In this document: piece by piece, positions 19,167 through 27,837 of the stretch | Numbering within the stretch: position 1 is the stretch's first letter | How the letters are laid out: each line of letters opens with the position of its first letter | Origin: Tissierella creatinophila DSM 6911 | GTDB taxonomy: Bacteria; Bacillota; Clostridia; Tissierellales; Tissierellaceae | Assembly: GCF_001940565.1 (NCBI RefSeq) | Contig: NZ_LTDM01000006.1 | Location: 1-63,834 of the forward strand | Reading direction: 5' to 3' | DNA: 63,834 nucleotides | The notes under the pieces: model-generated | Told to the model about the DNA's origin: nothing | Databases searched by the model: none | The model's input: the letters and a program-made list of their open reading frames with translations, nothing else | Program-made: the position numbers and the translations under genes

Positions 19167-20651
19167 CTAACAATATTCTATTTTTTCTATGCCTTTACCT
19201 GAAATGTATATTGTTTTGATATATTTAGCTACTACATCTTCAGTAAGACTTTCTATAGTTCCACTTTCTTTCAGTTCCTTATCAATAACTTTTATACGTT
19301 TATTATTCTCTTCAGTGGATTCTTCTAATTGATCTTTTAAGCCTATAAAAGCTTCTCTTGAAATCTTACCAAACTTATAATTTTCAAATTCTATTCTTTT
19401 CTTCTTTAAAAGTTCATCATTCTTATCATAGAGTTTTTTCTGTTCCTTTAGGAGTCTTTCTTTTTCTGCCTTATCTGTGTGAAACCTATCTTTAAGAATT
19501 TTAAAGACATCCTCTTCTAAATCCTTATAATGATGCAACTTTTCTTCCTGGTCTAGCATCCTGCAATAATAACAGTAGAGATTTATACCTATTAACTCTT
19601 TTCCATTGGAACTTTTAAGAAATCTTATTTTATAACCGCACTTGTTGCATCTTACAAAGGGAGCAATAGGACTGTTTTTATATTTGCTCTTTCCACCATA
19701 GAATTTATTTTTATGCCTTGATTTTAGTAGTTCACTTACCCTATCAAAGGTTTCTTTGCTTATAATGGCTTCATGGTTATTGTAAATCTTTTCCCATTCT
19801 TCCTTAGGATGATAAGTAACACTACCACCATCAAGCTTACTTTTGCTTGTCTTATTAAAGACCATTGTTCCAGTATATACTTCATTTTTTAAAATCCTTC
19901 TAACCATACTATGAGACCATATTGTTTGCTCTACAGTAGAAAACCACCTATTAGAATATGAGTCATAACCTTTAATCTGGTTTCTTCTTGCTCTAGCAGT
20001 AATAACACCTTCATCATTAAGGATTTTCGCAGTTTCATTTAAAGTATATCCTTCAAGGATAAGCTGGAATATATATCTGACATTATCTGAAACCGATTCA
20101 TCAATGATAAGCTTGTACTTATTTTTAGGATCTTTTAGATATCCATATGGCGGTGTTCCTGTGGTATATTTCCCTTGCTTTCTAGCTGTGTAAAGGGCAG
20201 TAGTCATCTTTTCTGAAATATCTCTACTATAATAATCATTAAGAAGATTTTTAAATTGAATATCTAGCTCTGTACCATTATGGCCTTCCTTATCACTATC
20301 ATAGCCATCATTTATTGCTATAAATCTAACTCCCATAAAAGGAAAGATGTTTTCAAGATAGTCCCCCATTTCAATATAATTTCTCATAAATCGTGACATA
20401 TCTTTTACTATAATACAGTTAATCTCTTGTCCCCTTACTTTTTTAAGGAGCATATCAAGTCCTGGTCTTGAAGTAGTACTTCCACTATAGCCTTCATCAA
20501 CAAATTCTTCTATATTTGCTTTTTTTAGTTCTTGGTCATTAAAGATGAAATGCTTAATTATATTTCTTTGAGAATTTATAGTTTCTTCTGTTTGTTTTTG
20601 TCTATCTCTTTCAGAAAAAGAAATCCTCATATAAATAGCAATATTATTCAT
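19167..20651 (-). CDS. Large serine recombinase (third of three)
   Basis: 494 residues. The N-terminal resolvase domain has the catalytic Ser in YMRISFSERDR (about residue 11) and RPGLDMLLKKVR and VKDMSRFMRNYIEMG. The Recombinase domain has PPYGYLKDPK, then a zinc-ribbon pair CNKCGYK...CYYCRM and a coiled coil (about 390-460). Such enzymes integrate and excise phages and transposons. Its start overlaps the stop of the middle recombinase by 8 bases. It is the gene nearest the element end. Confidence 0.93.
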   Translation of the reverse strand: MNNIAIYMRISFSERDRQKQTEETINSQRNIIKHFIFNDQELKKANIEEFVDEGYSGSTTSRPGLDMLLKKVRGQEINCIIVKDMSRFMRNYIEMGDYLENIFPFMGVRFIAINDGYDSDKEGHNGTELDIQFKNLLNDYYSRDISEKMTTALYTARKQGKYTTGTPPYGYLKDPKNKYKLIIDESVSDNVRYIFQLILEGYTLNETAKILNDEGVITARARRNQIKGYDSYSNRWFSTVEQTIWSHSMVRRILKNEVYTGTMVFNKTSKSKLDGGSVTYHPKEEWEKIYNNHEAIISKETFDRVSELLKSRHKNKFYGGKSKYKNSPIAPFVRCNKCGYKIRFLKSSNGKELIGINLYCYYCRMLDQEEKLHHYKDLEEDVFKILKDRFHTDKAEKERLLKEQKKLYDKNDELLKKKRIEFENYKFGKISREAFIGLKDQLEESTEENNKRIKVIDKELKESGTIESLTEDVVAKYIKTIYISGKGIEKIEYC

Positions 20652-22311
20652 TTGATTTCATCTCCTTCCCAGCCAGATATCCCTTTAAACTAATTTTTAT
20701 AGTTTCATTATCATATACATCAATACGGTCAATGTATTTAGGGATAATTTCTTCATCTAGTTTAATATCATTATAGGAAGTTAAATAATCAAATAGCTCT
20801 AACTCTTCTTCAGTCTTAGCTTCTATAGATAGAATTTCTAAATCAAGATTACTTAATTCTTTTTCATAGGTGTTTAATCTATTTCTATTTAATATCCTTT
20901 CTTCTAGGTATTCTTCCTTTTCAAGCTTTCCTAAACTATAGGCTTCATATAACTTTTTTAATTCCGAATTAAGCTTAGAAATCTTAAGGGAAAGGGATAT
21001 CCGATGTTTTTCCACTACCTCAATATTCATCTTGCTTATATCAATTATTCTATCTTTGCAATCTGGTCCACTTGCATCAATACTCAATACATTCCTTAGT
21101 TTATTTATAACTAATCTATCTAAATCCTCTTCCATGATAGAAATATAGGGTGTTTCTAGTATAACCCCATTGTTTTCTTCATTTGTAAATTTATAATAAT
21201 AGAACTTAGCATTCTTCTTTCTACTTTTTATGCAATTTCTTTTTAAAATAAGCTTAGTATTGCCATCGAAGATTAGACCTTTATATTTATTAATTGGCTT
21301 TCTTTTAAGGTCATGTCTTGTTATTTTAAAGTGATCTTTTTCCTTATTATTATCCAGTATCTCCTGGGCTGCTATAAATAAATCCTTTGGAATTATAGCT
21401 TCATGAGTATCTTCTACAATTATCCATTCATCTTTAGGCTTTTGCCTATAATGTCCAGACTTTTTACCTGGAACATTTTCCTTAGTTCCTTGAACAAGAC
21501 AACCTGTATAGACTCTTTGCCTAAGCATATTTGCTATTGTACCTTTCCTCCATTGTGGCTCTCCAGGTTCACGCAAAATATTACCTGTTTTATTATAGGC
21601 ACTTGATGTAGAAATATTATCTTCATTAAGCTCTTTAGCAATTTTTAATGTATTTTCACCAGCCACATATCTAGTAAATATTCTCTCTATTATCTTTTTG
21701 CTTACTTCATCAGGCTCAAGTTTTCTTCCTCCATCTTTTTCTACTACCTTATAACCAAATGGTGGAGTTGAACCTATAAAGAATCCTTGCTTGGCATTTA
21801 ACCTTTTGCTTGTTTTAACCTTATAACCAATATCTTTTGCATACATGTCATTTATAAGGTTCTTTATTAGCATTTCAAAGGATAATTTTGCATCAATACC
21901 TCTTTCTGTATCAATCTTATCTACTACAGAAATAAATCTTACTCCTAAAAATGGAAATACCTTGTCTACAAGTCTGCCCATTTCAAGATGCTCTCTACCA
22001 AGTCGTGATAAGTCTCTTATTATAATACAATTTATAAGACCACTTCTCACATCATCCATCATTTCAATATATCCAGGCCTGTCAAAATTTGTTCCAGAAT
22101 ACTCATAGTCTGTATAAACCTTGACTAAATTCAGATTTTCCCTGTTGGCATATTCCTGACAGATTTCTATTTGGATTTCAATAGAAGATGATTTATTCCT
22201 CCATTCCTCTGTTCTTTCTTGTGAGAGCCTAGTATAAATTCCAGCCCTAAATGAATTGATAATTTTTGCTTCCTCTATCTTTATAAGATTCCTTCTAGAT
22301 ATTCTAGCCAT
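20644..22311 (-). CDS. Large serine recombinase (middle of three)
   Basis: About 555 residues; the ATG at 22311 after GGGGGTGG is preferred. YTRLSQERTEE contains the catalytic Ser; RPGYIEMMDDVR and IIRDLSRLGREHLEMG complete the resolvase domain, and PPFGYKVVEKDG marks the Recombinase domain. The usual CxxC zinc ribbon of large serine recombinases is not evident (only CIKSRKKN at that place), so its DNA binding may differ from that of its two neighbours. A C-terminal coiled coil is present. Confidence 0.92.
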   Translation of the reverse strand: MARISRRNLIKIEEAKIINSFRAGIYTRLSQERTEEWRNKSSSIEIQIEICQEYANRENLNLVKVYTDYEYSGTNFDRPGYIEMMDDVRSGLINCIIIRDLSRLGREHLEMGRLVDKVFPFLGVRFISVVDKIDTERGIDAKLSFEMLIKNLINDMYAKDIGYKVKTSKRLNAKQGFFIGSTPPFGYKVVEKDGGRKLEPDEVSKKIIERIFTRYVAGENTLKIAKELNEDNISTSSAYNKTGNILREPGEPQWRKGTIANMLRQRVYTGCLVQGTKENVPGKKSGHYRQKPKDEWIIVEDTHEAIIPKDLFIAAQEILDNNKEKDHFKITRHDLKRKPINKYKGLIFDGNTKLILKRNCIKSRKKNAKFYYYKFTNEENNGVILETPYISIMEEDLDRLVINKLRNVLSIDASGPDCKDRIIDISKMNIEVVEKHRISLSLKISKLNSELKKLYEAYSLGKLEKEEYLEERILNRNRLNTYEKELSNLDLEILSIEAKTEEELELFDYLTSYNDIKLDEEIIPKYIDRIDVYDNETIKISLKGYLAGKEMKSNE

Positions 22312-23980
22312 TAACAACCACCCCCTCTCTTGGAGTGGTTAGGTTCTTAGTAGCTATAGTGTTAAAGGAAATAAGGTTTGAAGCATTGCCTTTCTTTACT
22401 CCTCTTATTATTCTCTTTAATATATCTAGTTTTTCCATATCATTAAAAAATACTGCTATTTTAGATCTACCTTCTTGGTCTTTTTCCTCTACCAATATCC
22501 TATCTACAAATAAAGCGAGGGTTTGCCTGTCTATACTTTCAATGTTTTTATACTTCTCCAAATCAGTAAGCCAGTTTTCCTTAGAGGAAAGTATATCTTT
22601 TAAGTCTTCATAGGCTTTCTTTCTGCTTATCATCTGCCCCTCTATATCCTTAATTTTAAACTGATAGCTTTTTCTAAAGGATTGAAATTCATCTTCATCA
22701 ATTAGCCCATCTTCCAAATCAAGGTAAAGAGATTTTCTAAGGGTCTCATACTTCTTCCTATCAGCAATTAAATCATCTAAATCCAGTTGGTATTTTGTTT
22801 TACTTAAATCAGTTTCTCTTATTCGTGTAAACAATTCTTCTTGGTATTTTATATGCTGCCTAAGGATAAAATCCAATGATGATAAAATTTCTTCCTCTTT
22901 AATACTGTGTCTTGAACAACCATTTCCTCTATTGTATAAACCACAGATATAATAGATTTTATAACCATCCTTTGTTTTTTGTCTTCTTCTAATAAGTTGA
23001 TTTCCACAATCTGCACAATAAAGAAGACCTGTTAGAAAATCAGGTTTTGATTTTCTATTAAGGATATCTCTTCCCATCATCTTATTGGCTACATTAAACA
23101 TAGTTTCAGTCACTATAGCTTCATGAGTTCCTTCTACCTTAATCCAATCCTCTTCTAAGACCTTAATCTCTTTATTAGACTTATAATTAAGTTTGGTCCT
23201 TTTTCCTTGTTCAAGAACTCCTATATAAACCCTATTTTCAATAATCCTATTTATCATCTTTGCCTGCCACTTGTTTTTATTACTAGCAAAGCCTGTTGAA
23301 TAATTAGAACCTTGACTTTCCTTATAGGTCCCAGGGGTTTGGATCCCAAGTTTATTAAGCTCATCTGCTATAACCTTTGAAGAATAGCCTTCAATTTTCA
23401 TTTCAAATATCTTTCTTATTATATGAGATACATTTCTGTCAACTATAAGATGGTTCTTTTGCTTTTTATTTTTCTTATATCCATAGGGTGCAAATGCCCC
23501 TATGAATTCTCCTCTTTGTCTTTTAGTTTTTTGAGAACTTTTTACTTTCATAGATATGTCTCTGCAATAACTATCATTAATAAAGTTTTTTATAGGAAGA
23601 ATAAGATGTGTGTCACTTACATCAGCACTTTCACTATCATAGTTATCATTAACTGATATAAATCTGACTCCCATTTGAGGAAAAGTTTTCTGAAGAAACT
23701 TTCCTGACTCAATATAATCTCTTCCAAATCTTGAAAGGTCTTTAACAATAATTGTTTTGCAGTCTTTCTTTTCTAAGTCATTAAGCATTCTTTTAAAATC
23801 TGGTCTGTCAAAGTTTGAGCCTGTATAACCATCATCAATAAATTCTTTGATAATCTTAAAGCCTGCCTTGTCAACATAATTTTTAATAAGCTCCCTTTGA
23901 TTAGTAATAGAATTGCTTTCACCTTCCTCACCATCGTCTCTTGATAGACGAAGATACATATAAGCTTTAGTTTTGTCCAT
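22304..23980 (-). CDS. Large serine recombinase (first of three)
   Basis: 558 residues. The catalytic Ser is in YLRLSRDDGEEGES; VKDLSRFGRDYIESG and APYGYKKNKKQK follow. The zinc ribbon CADCGNQ...CGLYNRGNGC is intact, and a coiled coil extends to about 500. It is first of three co-transcribed recombinases, each overlapping the next. Triplets of this kind occur in some Clostridia elements, where all three may be needed. GGAGAGAAGAG precedes the ATG. Confidence 0.94.
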   Translation of the reverse strand: MDKTKAYMYLRLSRDDGEEGESNSITNQRELIKNYVDKAGFKIIKEFIDDGYTGSNFDRPDFKRMLNDLEKKDCKTIIVKDLSRFGRDYIESGKFLQKTFPQMGVRFISVNDNYDSESADVSDTHLILPIKNFINDSYCRDISMKVKSSQKTKRQRGEFIGAFAPYGYKKNKKQKNHLIVDRNVSHIIRKIFEMKIEGYSSKVIADELNKLGIQTPGTYKESQGSNYSTGFASNKNKWQAKMINRIIENRVYIGVLEQGKRTKLNYKSNKEIKVLEEDWIKVEGTHEAIVTETMFNVANKMMGRDILNRKSKPDFLTGLLYCADCGNQLIRRRQKTKDGYKIYYICGLYNRGNGCSRHSIKEEEILSSLDFILRQHIKYQEELFTRIRETDLSKTKYQLDLDDLIADRKKYETLRKSLYLDLEDGLIDEDEFQSFRKSYQFKIKDIEGQMISRKKAYEDLKDILSSKENWLTDLEKYKNIESIDRQTLALFVDRILVEEKDQEGRSKIAVFFNDMEKLDILKRIIRGVKKGNASNLISFNTIATKNLTTPREGVVVNG

Positions 23981-24080
23981 TTCTCTTCTCTCCTTAATAA
24001 ATATTTTGGGTGCAATTTATTAAGGATTTCAGAAACTTTATATTTTTATCTTACCGCACTTATATATATCTGTCAGCACC

Positions 24081-24311
24081 CTAAATCCTTAATTCTAATT
24101 TACATAAATCTTCAACAAAATCATCCATACTAACCTTTGTCTCTCCTATACAACAATTAACAAGAACATTGCCTACCTGGATAAAAAGATTCTTTCTACC
24201 TTCAGGTATTGCTTCTAGTTCTTGGGCTAAATATCTTTCTTTTGATAAATCATCTTTATATCTATAATTGACAGAAGAAGAGTTCTCATTTTTGTTTTTT
24301 ATAGTTTTCAT
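24081..24311 (-). CDS. Small protein of unknown function, upstream of recombinases
   Basis: 76 residues with a good ribosome site (AGAGGT) before the ATG. It is acidic at the C-terminus (VSMDDFVEDLCKLELRI) with two adjacent Cys in VNCCIGETK. I recognise no family. It lies 100 bases upstream of the recombinase genes in the same direction, the position where small excision or control proteins are often found, but no HTH is visible. Confidence 0.6.
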   Translation of the reverse strand: MKTIKNKNENSSSVNYRYKDDLSKERYLAQELEAIPEGRKNLFIQVGNVLVNCCIGETKVSMDDFVEDLCKLELRI

Positions 24312-24752
24312 CTTGATACCTCTTCTTTCTTTTAAATTTTTTATGTAAGTTTTTTGACATTGACAAGTGCTTTGGCAGCTAACATAGGAATTTCACCTCT
24401 CCCCTTTTCTCGGTAGGGAGCAACAACGTATAGAAGTATCATTGTCACCATTTATATCTTTGCAAGAAAAGTTGCCAATCATTTCTTGTAGCAAACTATT
24501 TATCGCTTACATTTTTCTATCCTTTGCATTTAGCGTTATGCAAGTATGTATTTAAACCAAGGCTTGGCCTTAGCAAAATGGTCATGGCGTAGTTTCTACT
24601 GGCTTCATAAATGGATAAAGTCTTGTCCTGGTCTATTTAGTTTTCAAAGTTCAAAATATATAAATTTTTATTGTTATATAAAGGACTGCATTTTGTCCCT
24701 TATATATAACAGTGAAAAATCCACCCCTTTGATTCGCTTTTTTTAAAACTTT
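24312..24752 (-). other. Long leader between sigma-like gene and small ORF
   Basis: About 440 bases without a convincing full-size gene. The minus strand holds a short leader-like ORF (24341-24385, or 24341-24451 in the longer form). Short inverted repeats (for example CCAAGGCTTGG near 24557) suggest a structured leader RNA for the downstream 76-residue gene and recombinases. A plus-strand 66-codon frame here looks spurious. Confidence 0.35.
24341..24385 (-). CDS. Possible 14-residue leader peptide
   Basis: MLAAKALVNVKKLT, starting at the ATG at 24385 after the ribosome site GGGGAGAGGTG nine bases upstream. The same frame is open from an ATG at 24451 (36 residues), but that start has no ribosome site. 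It ends 30 bases before the 76-residue gene. It could be a regulatory leader peptide; support is only the ribosome site and the position. Confidence 0.35.
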   Translation of the reverse strand: MLAAKALVNVKKLT

Positions 24753-25190
24753 TTATTTTTCTTTCCAATCTTCTAAAAAGATTTTTAATTTCTTTAAGGT
24801 TTTTTCTTTTCTTCTAAATACTGCTCCTTGGCTAATATTTAATTTTTTTGCTAAATCTCTTTGGGGAACTTCATCAAAAAAAAGAGCCTGAATAATTTCC
24901 CTTTCTTCTGGGTTTAATTTATCCAAGGCTTTATTAAGTGCTTCTATTTGAATTTTTACTGCTACTAATTTTTCTACATCAACTGCTTTATCTACAAGTC
25001 TCTCCTCCATGCTCCTATCTGTTCCATCTAATACAAATTCTGAGAAACAACCTAATTTATTCTCCTTGTCTAGCCTATTAAGATAATTCTCTCTATTTGT
25101 TTCTTGCCAATATCCTTTATATACTTTTTCTGATACATCCACCTTGGTATCTTCAAGGAATATATAATAGTTCTTTTTATTTTCTTTCAT
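24753..25190 (-). CDS. Sigma-70-like factor (region 4 HTH), element-encoded
   Basis: 145 residues. The C-terminal part (about 80-140) is a sigma region 4: LDKLNPEEREIIQALFF then the HTH QRDLAKKLNISQGAVFRRKEKTL in two halves. The N-terminal half has YKGYWQETNRENYLNRLDKEN, common in small sigma-like proteins of Firmicutes mobile elements. A region 2 is not clear, so it may activate transcription rather than act as a full sigma factor. Its AGGAGG ribosome site is paired in a hairpin (25198-25244), so translation is probably regulated. Confidence 0.7.
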   Translation of the reverse strand: MKENKKNYYIFLEDTKVDVSEKVYKGYWQETNRENYLNRLDKENKLGCFSEFVLDGTDRSMEERLVDKAVDVEKLVAVKIQIEALNKALDKLNPEEREIIQALFFDEVPQRDLAKKLNISQGAVFRRKEKTLKKLKIFLEDWKEK

Positions 25191-25197
25191 TTTCTTT

Positions 25198-25244
25198 CCT
25201 CCTGTGAATTTAAAATTTTCAATTTAAAATTCACAAAGAGGAGG
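25198..25244 (-). promoter_or_regulatory. Hairpin sequestering the ribosome binding site
   Basis: In the minus-strand RNA, CCTCCT (plus 25239-25244) is the exact complement of the ribosome site AGGAGG (plus 25198-25203), and the inner arms GTGAATTTTAAA / TTTAAATTCAC extend the stem with one bulge. The ATG is at 25190. The stem would hide the whole ribosome site of the sigma-like gene unless opened. Confidence 0.65.
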
Positions 25245-25340
25245 ATCTCTAATGTATTTCACCTGTTTCACCTCAATTTAGGGCAAAAAAAATACAAGTG
25301 TAAGAGCCACTTGTCTTCTTCAAACCTTATATTTAGGCAT

Positions 25341-25371
25341 AAAAAAACCTCCATTTTTCCAAACAGAGGTT
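25341..25371 (-). terminator. Terminator of the polymerase/ArpU-like operon
   Basis: AACCTC (25346-25351) pairs with GAGGTT (25366-25371); on the minus strand it is followed by seven T. It lies about 95 bases past the stop of the ArpU-like gene and would separate that operon from the sigma-like gene. Confidence 0.75.
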
Positions 25372-25464
25372 GCCTATTATATTGAGTGTAACAGGCTTAT
25401 AGTCTCATTACAGTACCAAAAGGGTTCCAGTTTTATCCCATTTTAGTCCCATAAAAGTCTCATT

Positions 25465-26025
25465 TTATAATTCAATTTTATAATCTATCTTATCTTCTGC
25501 TACTTTTAGCTTACAATTTGGTAGGTCCTCATAATTTCTATCGAAAACACTATATCCAAAAAGCATGACTCCAAATATAAGTATAGCTTTATTCATATAT
25601 CTATAATAGGTGGATCTTGAAATTAAAAGCAATTCAGAAATTTCCTCATTACTTCTTATTTTCTTCTCAAAATATTTATAAGTAATAATATCTGCATAAA
25701 TTTCACCCTTGTTTGGATAAGCACTTAATCTAGATAAAGCATCATCCATAAGCTTAAGTAAAAATATGCTTTGTTGTGTATTTAAGAGCTGGCTTTCAAC
25801 CTTCTCTATGTTAATATCCTTATCTATTTCTAATATAGATAGGACAATATCATCCAAATGTTTTCTTTTTGTTTCGTAAAATATATTATCTAGATTTTCT
25901 ATATGGTCCTGGATATGGAAATCTACTTTTCGATACAAGCTCAGGAGAAGTTTAATATCATTCCTTAACTTCTTCTTATCTATATTTTCTAATTTATATT
26001 CCTTTATCATTCCATTAAAATTCAT
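25465..26025 (-). CDS. ArpU/RinA-like transcriptional regulator
   Basis: 186 residues. The C-terminal half (about 110-160) has the sigma-region-4-like HTH of phage late regulators: IITYKYFEKKIRSNEEISELL with SRSTYYRYMNKAILIFGVML. The N-terminal half is helical and charged. Similar proteins (ArpU, RinA) switch on late genes in phages and elements. It overlaps the 37-residue ORF just upstream by 11 bases and has a strong AGGAGGAGGG ribosome site. Confidence 0.6.
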   Translation of the reverse strand: MNFNGMIKEYKLENIDKKKLRNDIKLLLSLYRKVDFHIQDHIENLDNIFYETKRKHLDDIVLSILEIDKDINIEKVESQLLNTQQSIFLLKLMDDALSRLSAYPNKGEIYADIITYKYFEKKIRSNEEISELLLISRSTYYRYMNKAILIFGVMLFGYSVFDRNYEDLPNCKLKVAEDKIDYKIEL

Positions 26026-26128
26026 GATATACCCTCCTCCTAGCGAAAATAAAGTTTCTTCTGTGTCCTAGACCAAAGTCCCAGAATACCCATTCCGTAA
26101 TATCCCAGGATTTTGCATTAACTTGCAT
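26015..26128 (-). CDS. 37-residue small protein, Trp-rich
   Basis: MQVNAKSWDITEWVFWDFG then LGHRRNFIFARRRVYHEF. The ATG at 26128 has a very strong ribosome site (AAGGAGGGAG) and the frame ends inside the start of the ArpU-like gene (11-base overlap), which suggests translational coupling. Three Trp and a basic tail are notable. No family recognised. Confidence 0.55.
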   Translation of the reverse strand: MQVNAKSWDITEWVFWDFGLGHRRNFIFARRRVYHEF

Positions 26129-26140
26129 TTTACTCCCTCC

Positions 26141-26458
26141 TTAATATGTTGTTGTAACTAGAAATATTCTTCCCATAAAGTCCTTTTCTTTTTTACTAAT
26201 TGCTTTTGCTATCCTTACTCCATCCTTCTTATTTCTCAAATCCTTAATTATAATTAAATCTCCCTCTTTATAACTTGCCTTGGTATCTACAAAAATTATA
26301 CTTCCATTGACTATACCATGTGGTAAAATCCCCCTGCTATCATCAGCTAGGTAGGAGATAATCTGTCCCTTTGCCTTATATCCTCTTATTCCTATAATAT
26401 CCTCACAATTTCCTGGACCATACTTGATTTTCTTTTCTCCAAACTTATCCCCATCCAT
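26141..26458 (-). CDS. Possible S24 (LexA/UmuD-like) domain protein
   Basis: 105 residues. The stretch DDSRGILPHGIVNGSIIFVD (about 40-59) resembles the S24 core in which a Ser is followed by a turn and a V-x-G-D/S-hydrophobic strand, and YKEGDLIIIKD matches a later strand; Lys in GVRIAKAISKK could be the general base. The Ser-Met pair of true LexA/UmuD proteins is absent. Its place directly after a Y-family polymerase, like umuD beside umuC, supports the idea. Its start follows GGGGGAGA and nearly abuts the polymerase stop. Confidence 0.45.
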   Translation of the reverse strand: MDGDKFGEKKIKYGPGNCEDIIGIRGYKAKGQIISYLADDSRGILPHGIVNGSIIFVDTKASYKEGDLIIIKDLRNKKDGVRIAKAISKKEKDFMGRIFLVTTTY

Positions 26459-26469
26459 CTTGTCTCCCC

Positions 26470-27705
26470 CTATCTAGTTCCACCAGGTAGAGTTACTATT
26501 TCATTTCTCTCCTTAGGCACCTTAATATCTCCCATAAGACCAGCATAAGAAATAGAATAGTCACCAAATCTCTCTCTGATTTTAAAGAAGGCATCATCTA
26601 CCTTCTCTCTCTTTATTAGTTTTGAATAGTCCTCATAGAAGCTTAGCTGACTTCCACTCTTCTCTCCTATTAGATTTATTGCTCTAATAGTTAAAGCTCT
26701 GATAGGATTTTCCCAACTATATTTTTCTAAGAAAAGGTCATAAGCTTCTTCTGCTAAGATAGTAGAAGATAGGCTAGGGTAGGATATCTGTCTTTGATAT
26801 TGCTTAGAAAACAGATTATTATTTTTAACGGATATTTGAATTCCTCCAGCTAAGTATCCGTAGCTCCTTAAGGCCTTAGATACTCCAAAGGATAATTCTC
26901 TAAATACCCTATAAACCTCTGAGTTGTTTTCTAAATCTTCTGTAGTAGTTATTCCTCTTCCTACAGACTTAACTGGATCCCTATAGTCCCTATCAGTTAC
27001 TAAACTATAATCTCTACCATTGGCATAGTTCCATAAATAAACTCCATTAATGCCTAGCTTCATCCTAATTAAATCTGCATCCCCCCTAGCCAAGTCTCCT
27101 ATAGTGAAAATCATTAGCTTATTTAATTTTTTCTTAGAAGCCTTACCTACTCCTAAAAGTTCTTCTACTGGTAAATCCCAAATCTTCTCCTTAAAATCTT
27201 CCCTAGCTATTTCTGTAACTGCATCTGGTTTTTTCATATCAGAACCTAATTTTGCAAAAATCTTATTAAAGCTTACCCCTATACTTACTGTAATTCCTAG
27301 TTCTTTTTTTATCCGACTTCTTATCTCTTCAGCTATGTCTCTACCTTTTCCAAATAAATGGATAGAACCTGATACGTCCAACCAACACTCATCAATACCA
27401 TATGCTTCTACCTGGTTAGAGTAGTCATAATAGATATCCCTAGCCCATCTTGAGTATTTTAGGTATTCATCATAATTAGGAGGAACTATTAAAAGATCGG
27501 GACACTTTAGTTGAGCTTCCCAAATAGCCTCTCCAGTCTTTACTCCTAATACTTTAGCTTCTTGAGATTTAGCTAATACTATCCCATGCCTGTCCTCCCT
27601 TCTTCCACATACAGCTAGAGGAATACCTTTTAGTTTTGGATTAAGCATGGTCTCAATGGAAGCATAGCAATTATTCATATCTGCATGTAAAATAACTCTT
27701 TCCAT
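26470..27705 (-). CDS. Y-family DNA polymerase (DinB/UmuC-like)
   Basis: 411 residues. Catalytic carboxylates lie in ILHADMNNCYASIE (about 6-19) and YGIDECWLDVSG (about 102-113). GVSFNKIFAKLGSDMKKPD and the HhH-like LLGVGKASKKKL follow, then a little-finger domain. It should carry out lesion bypass. Gly replaces the usual Ser or Val before IDE. It is first in an operon with the S24-like protein, the 37-residue ORF and the ArpU-like gene, and faces an ImmR/ImmA pair, which suggests damage induction of the element. Confidence 0.92.
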   Translation of the reverse strand: MERVILHADMNNCYASIETMLNPKLKGIPLAVCGRREDRHGIVLAKSQEAKVLGVKTGEAIWEAQLKCPDLLIVPPNYDEYLKYSRWARDIYYDYSNQVEAYGIDECWLDVSGSIHLFGKGRDIAEEIRSRIKKELGITVSIGVSFNKIFAKLGSDMKKPDAVTEIAREDFKEKIWDLPVEELLGVGKASKKKLNKLMIFTIGDLARGDADLIRMKLGINGVYLWNYANGRDYSLVTDRDYRDPVKSVGRGITTTEDLENNSEVYRVFRELSFGVSKALRSYGYLAGGIQISVKNNNLFSKQYQRQISYPSLSSTILAEEAYDLFLEKYSWENPIRALTIRAINLIGEKSGSQLSFYEDYSKLIKREKVDDAFFKIRERFGDYSISYAGLMGDIKVPKERNEIVTLPGGTR

Positions 27706-27714
27706 TAAACTCCC

Positions 27715-27743
27715 TTGACAGTGACTGTCTGCTATTGTACAAT
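27715..27743 (+). promoter_or_regulatory. Rightward promoter of the immR-like gene
   Basis: TTGACA (27715-27720), 17 bases, TACAAT (27738-27743). The palindrome GACAGTGACTGTC (27717-27729) overlaps the -35, and CTATTGTACAATAG (27732-27745) covers the -10. It points towards the leftward promoter at 27771-27799, so the two promoters face each other and their transcripts overlap. Confidence 0.75.
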
Positions 27744-27770
27744 AGAATTATATTCAAGCTTGTAATGTCT

Positions 27771-27799
27771 ATTATAGGACAGTCAGTGTCCATTGTCAA
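27771..27799 (-). promoter_or_regulatory. Leftward promoter of the Y-polymerase operon
   Basis: On the minus strand a perfect consensus: TTGACA (plus 27794-27799), 17 bases, TATAAT (plus 27771-27776). The spacer holds the operator-like inverted repeat GGACAGTCAGTGTCC (27778-27792), related to the GACAGTGACTGTC at the facing promoter. Confidence 0.8.
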
Positions 27800-27837
27800 T
27801 TGGAAAATAATTTTTATAGAAAGAAAAGGTGAAGATA

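Noticed and set aside
24546-24746. Plus-strand 66-codon open frame
   Set aside because: No ribosome site, odd composition, and it runs through repeats of the leader region opposite the transcribed strand.
25293-25313. Small inverted repeat ACAAGTG...CACTTGT between the sigma-like gene and the ArpU-like terminator
   Set aside because: No T-run and no clear promoter context; could be part of the leader, not enough to call.
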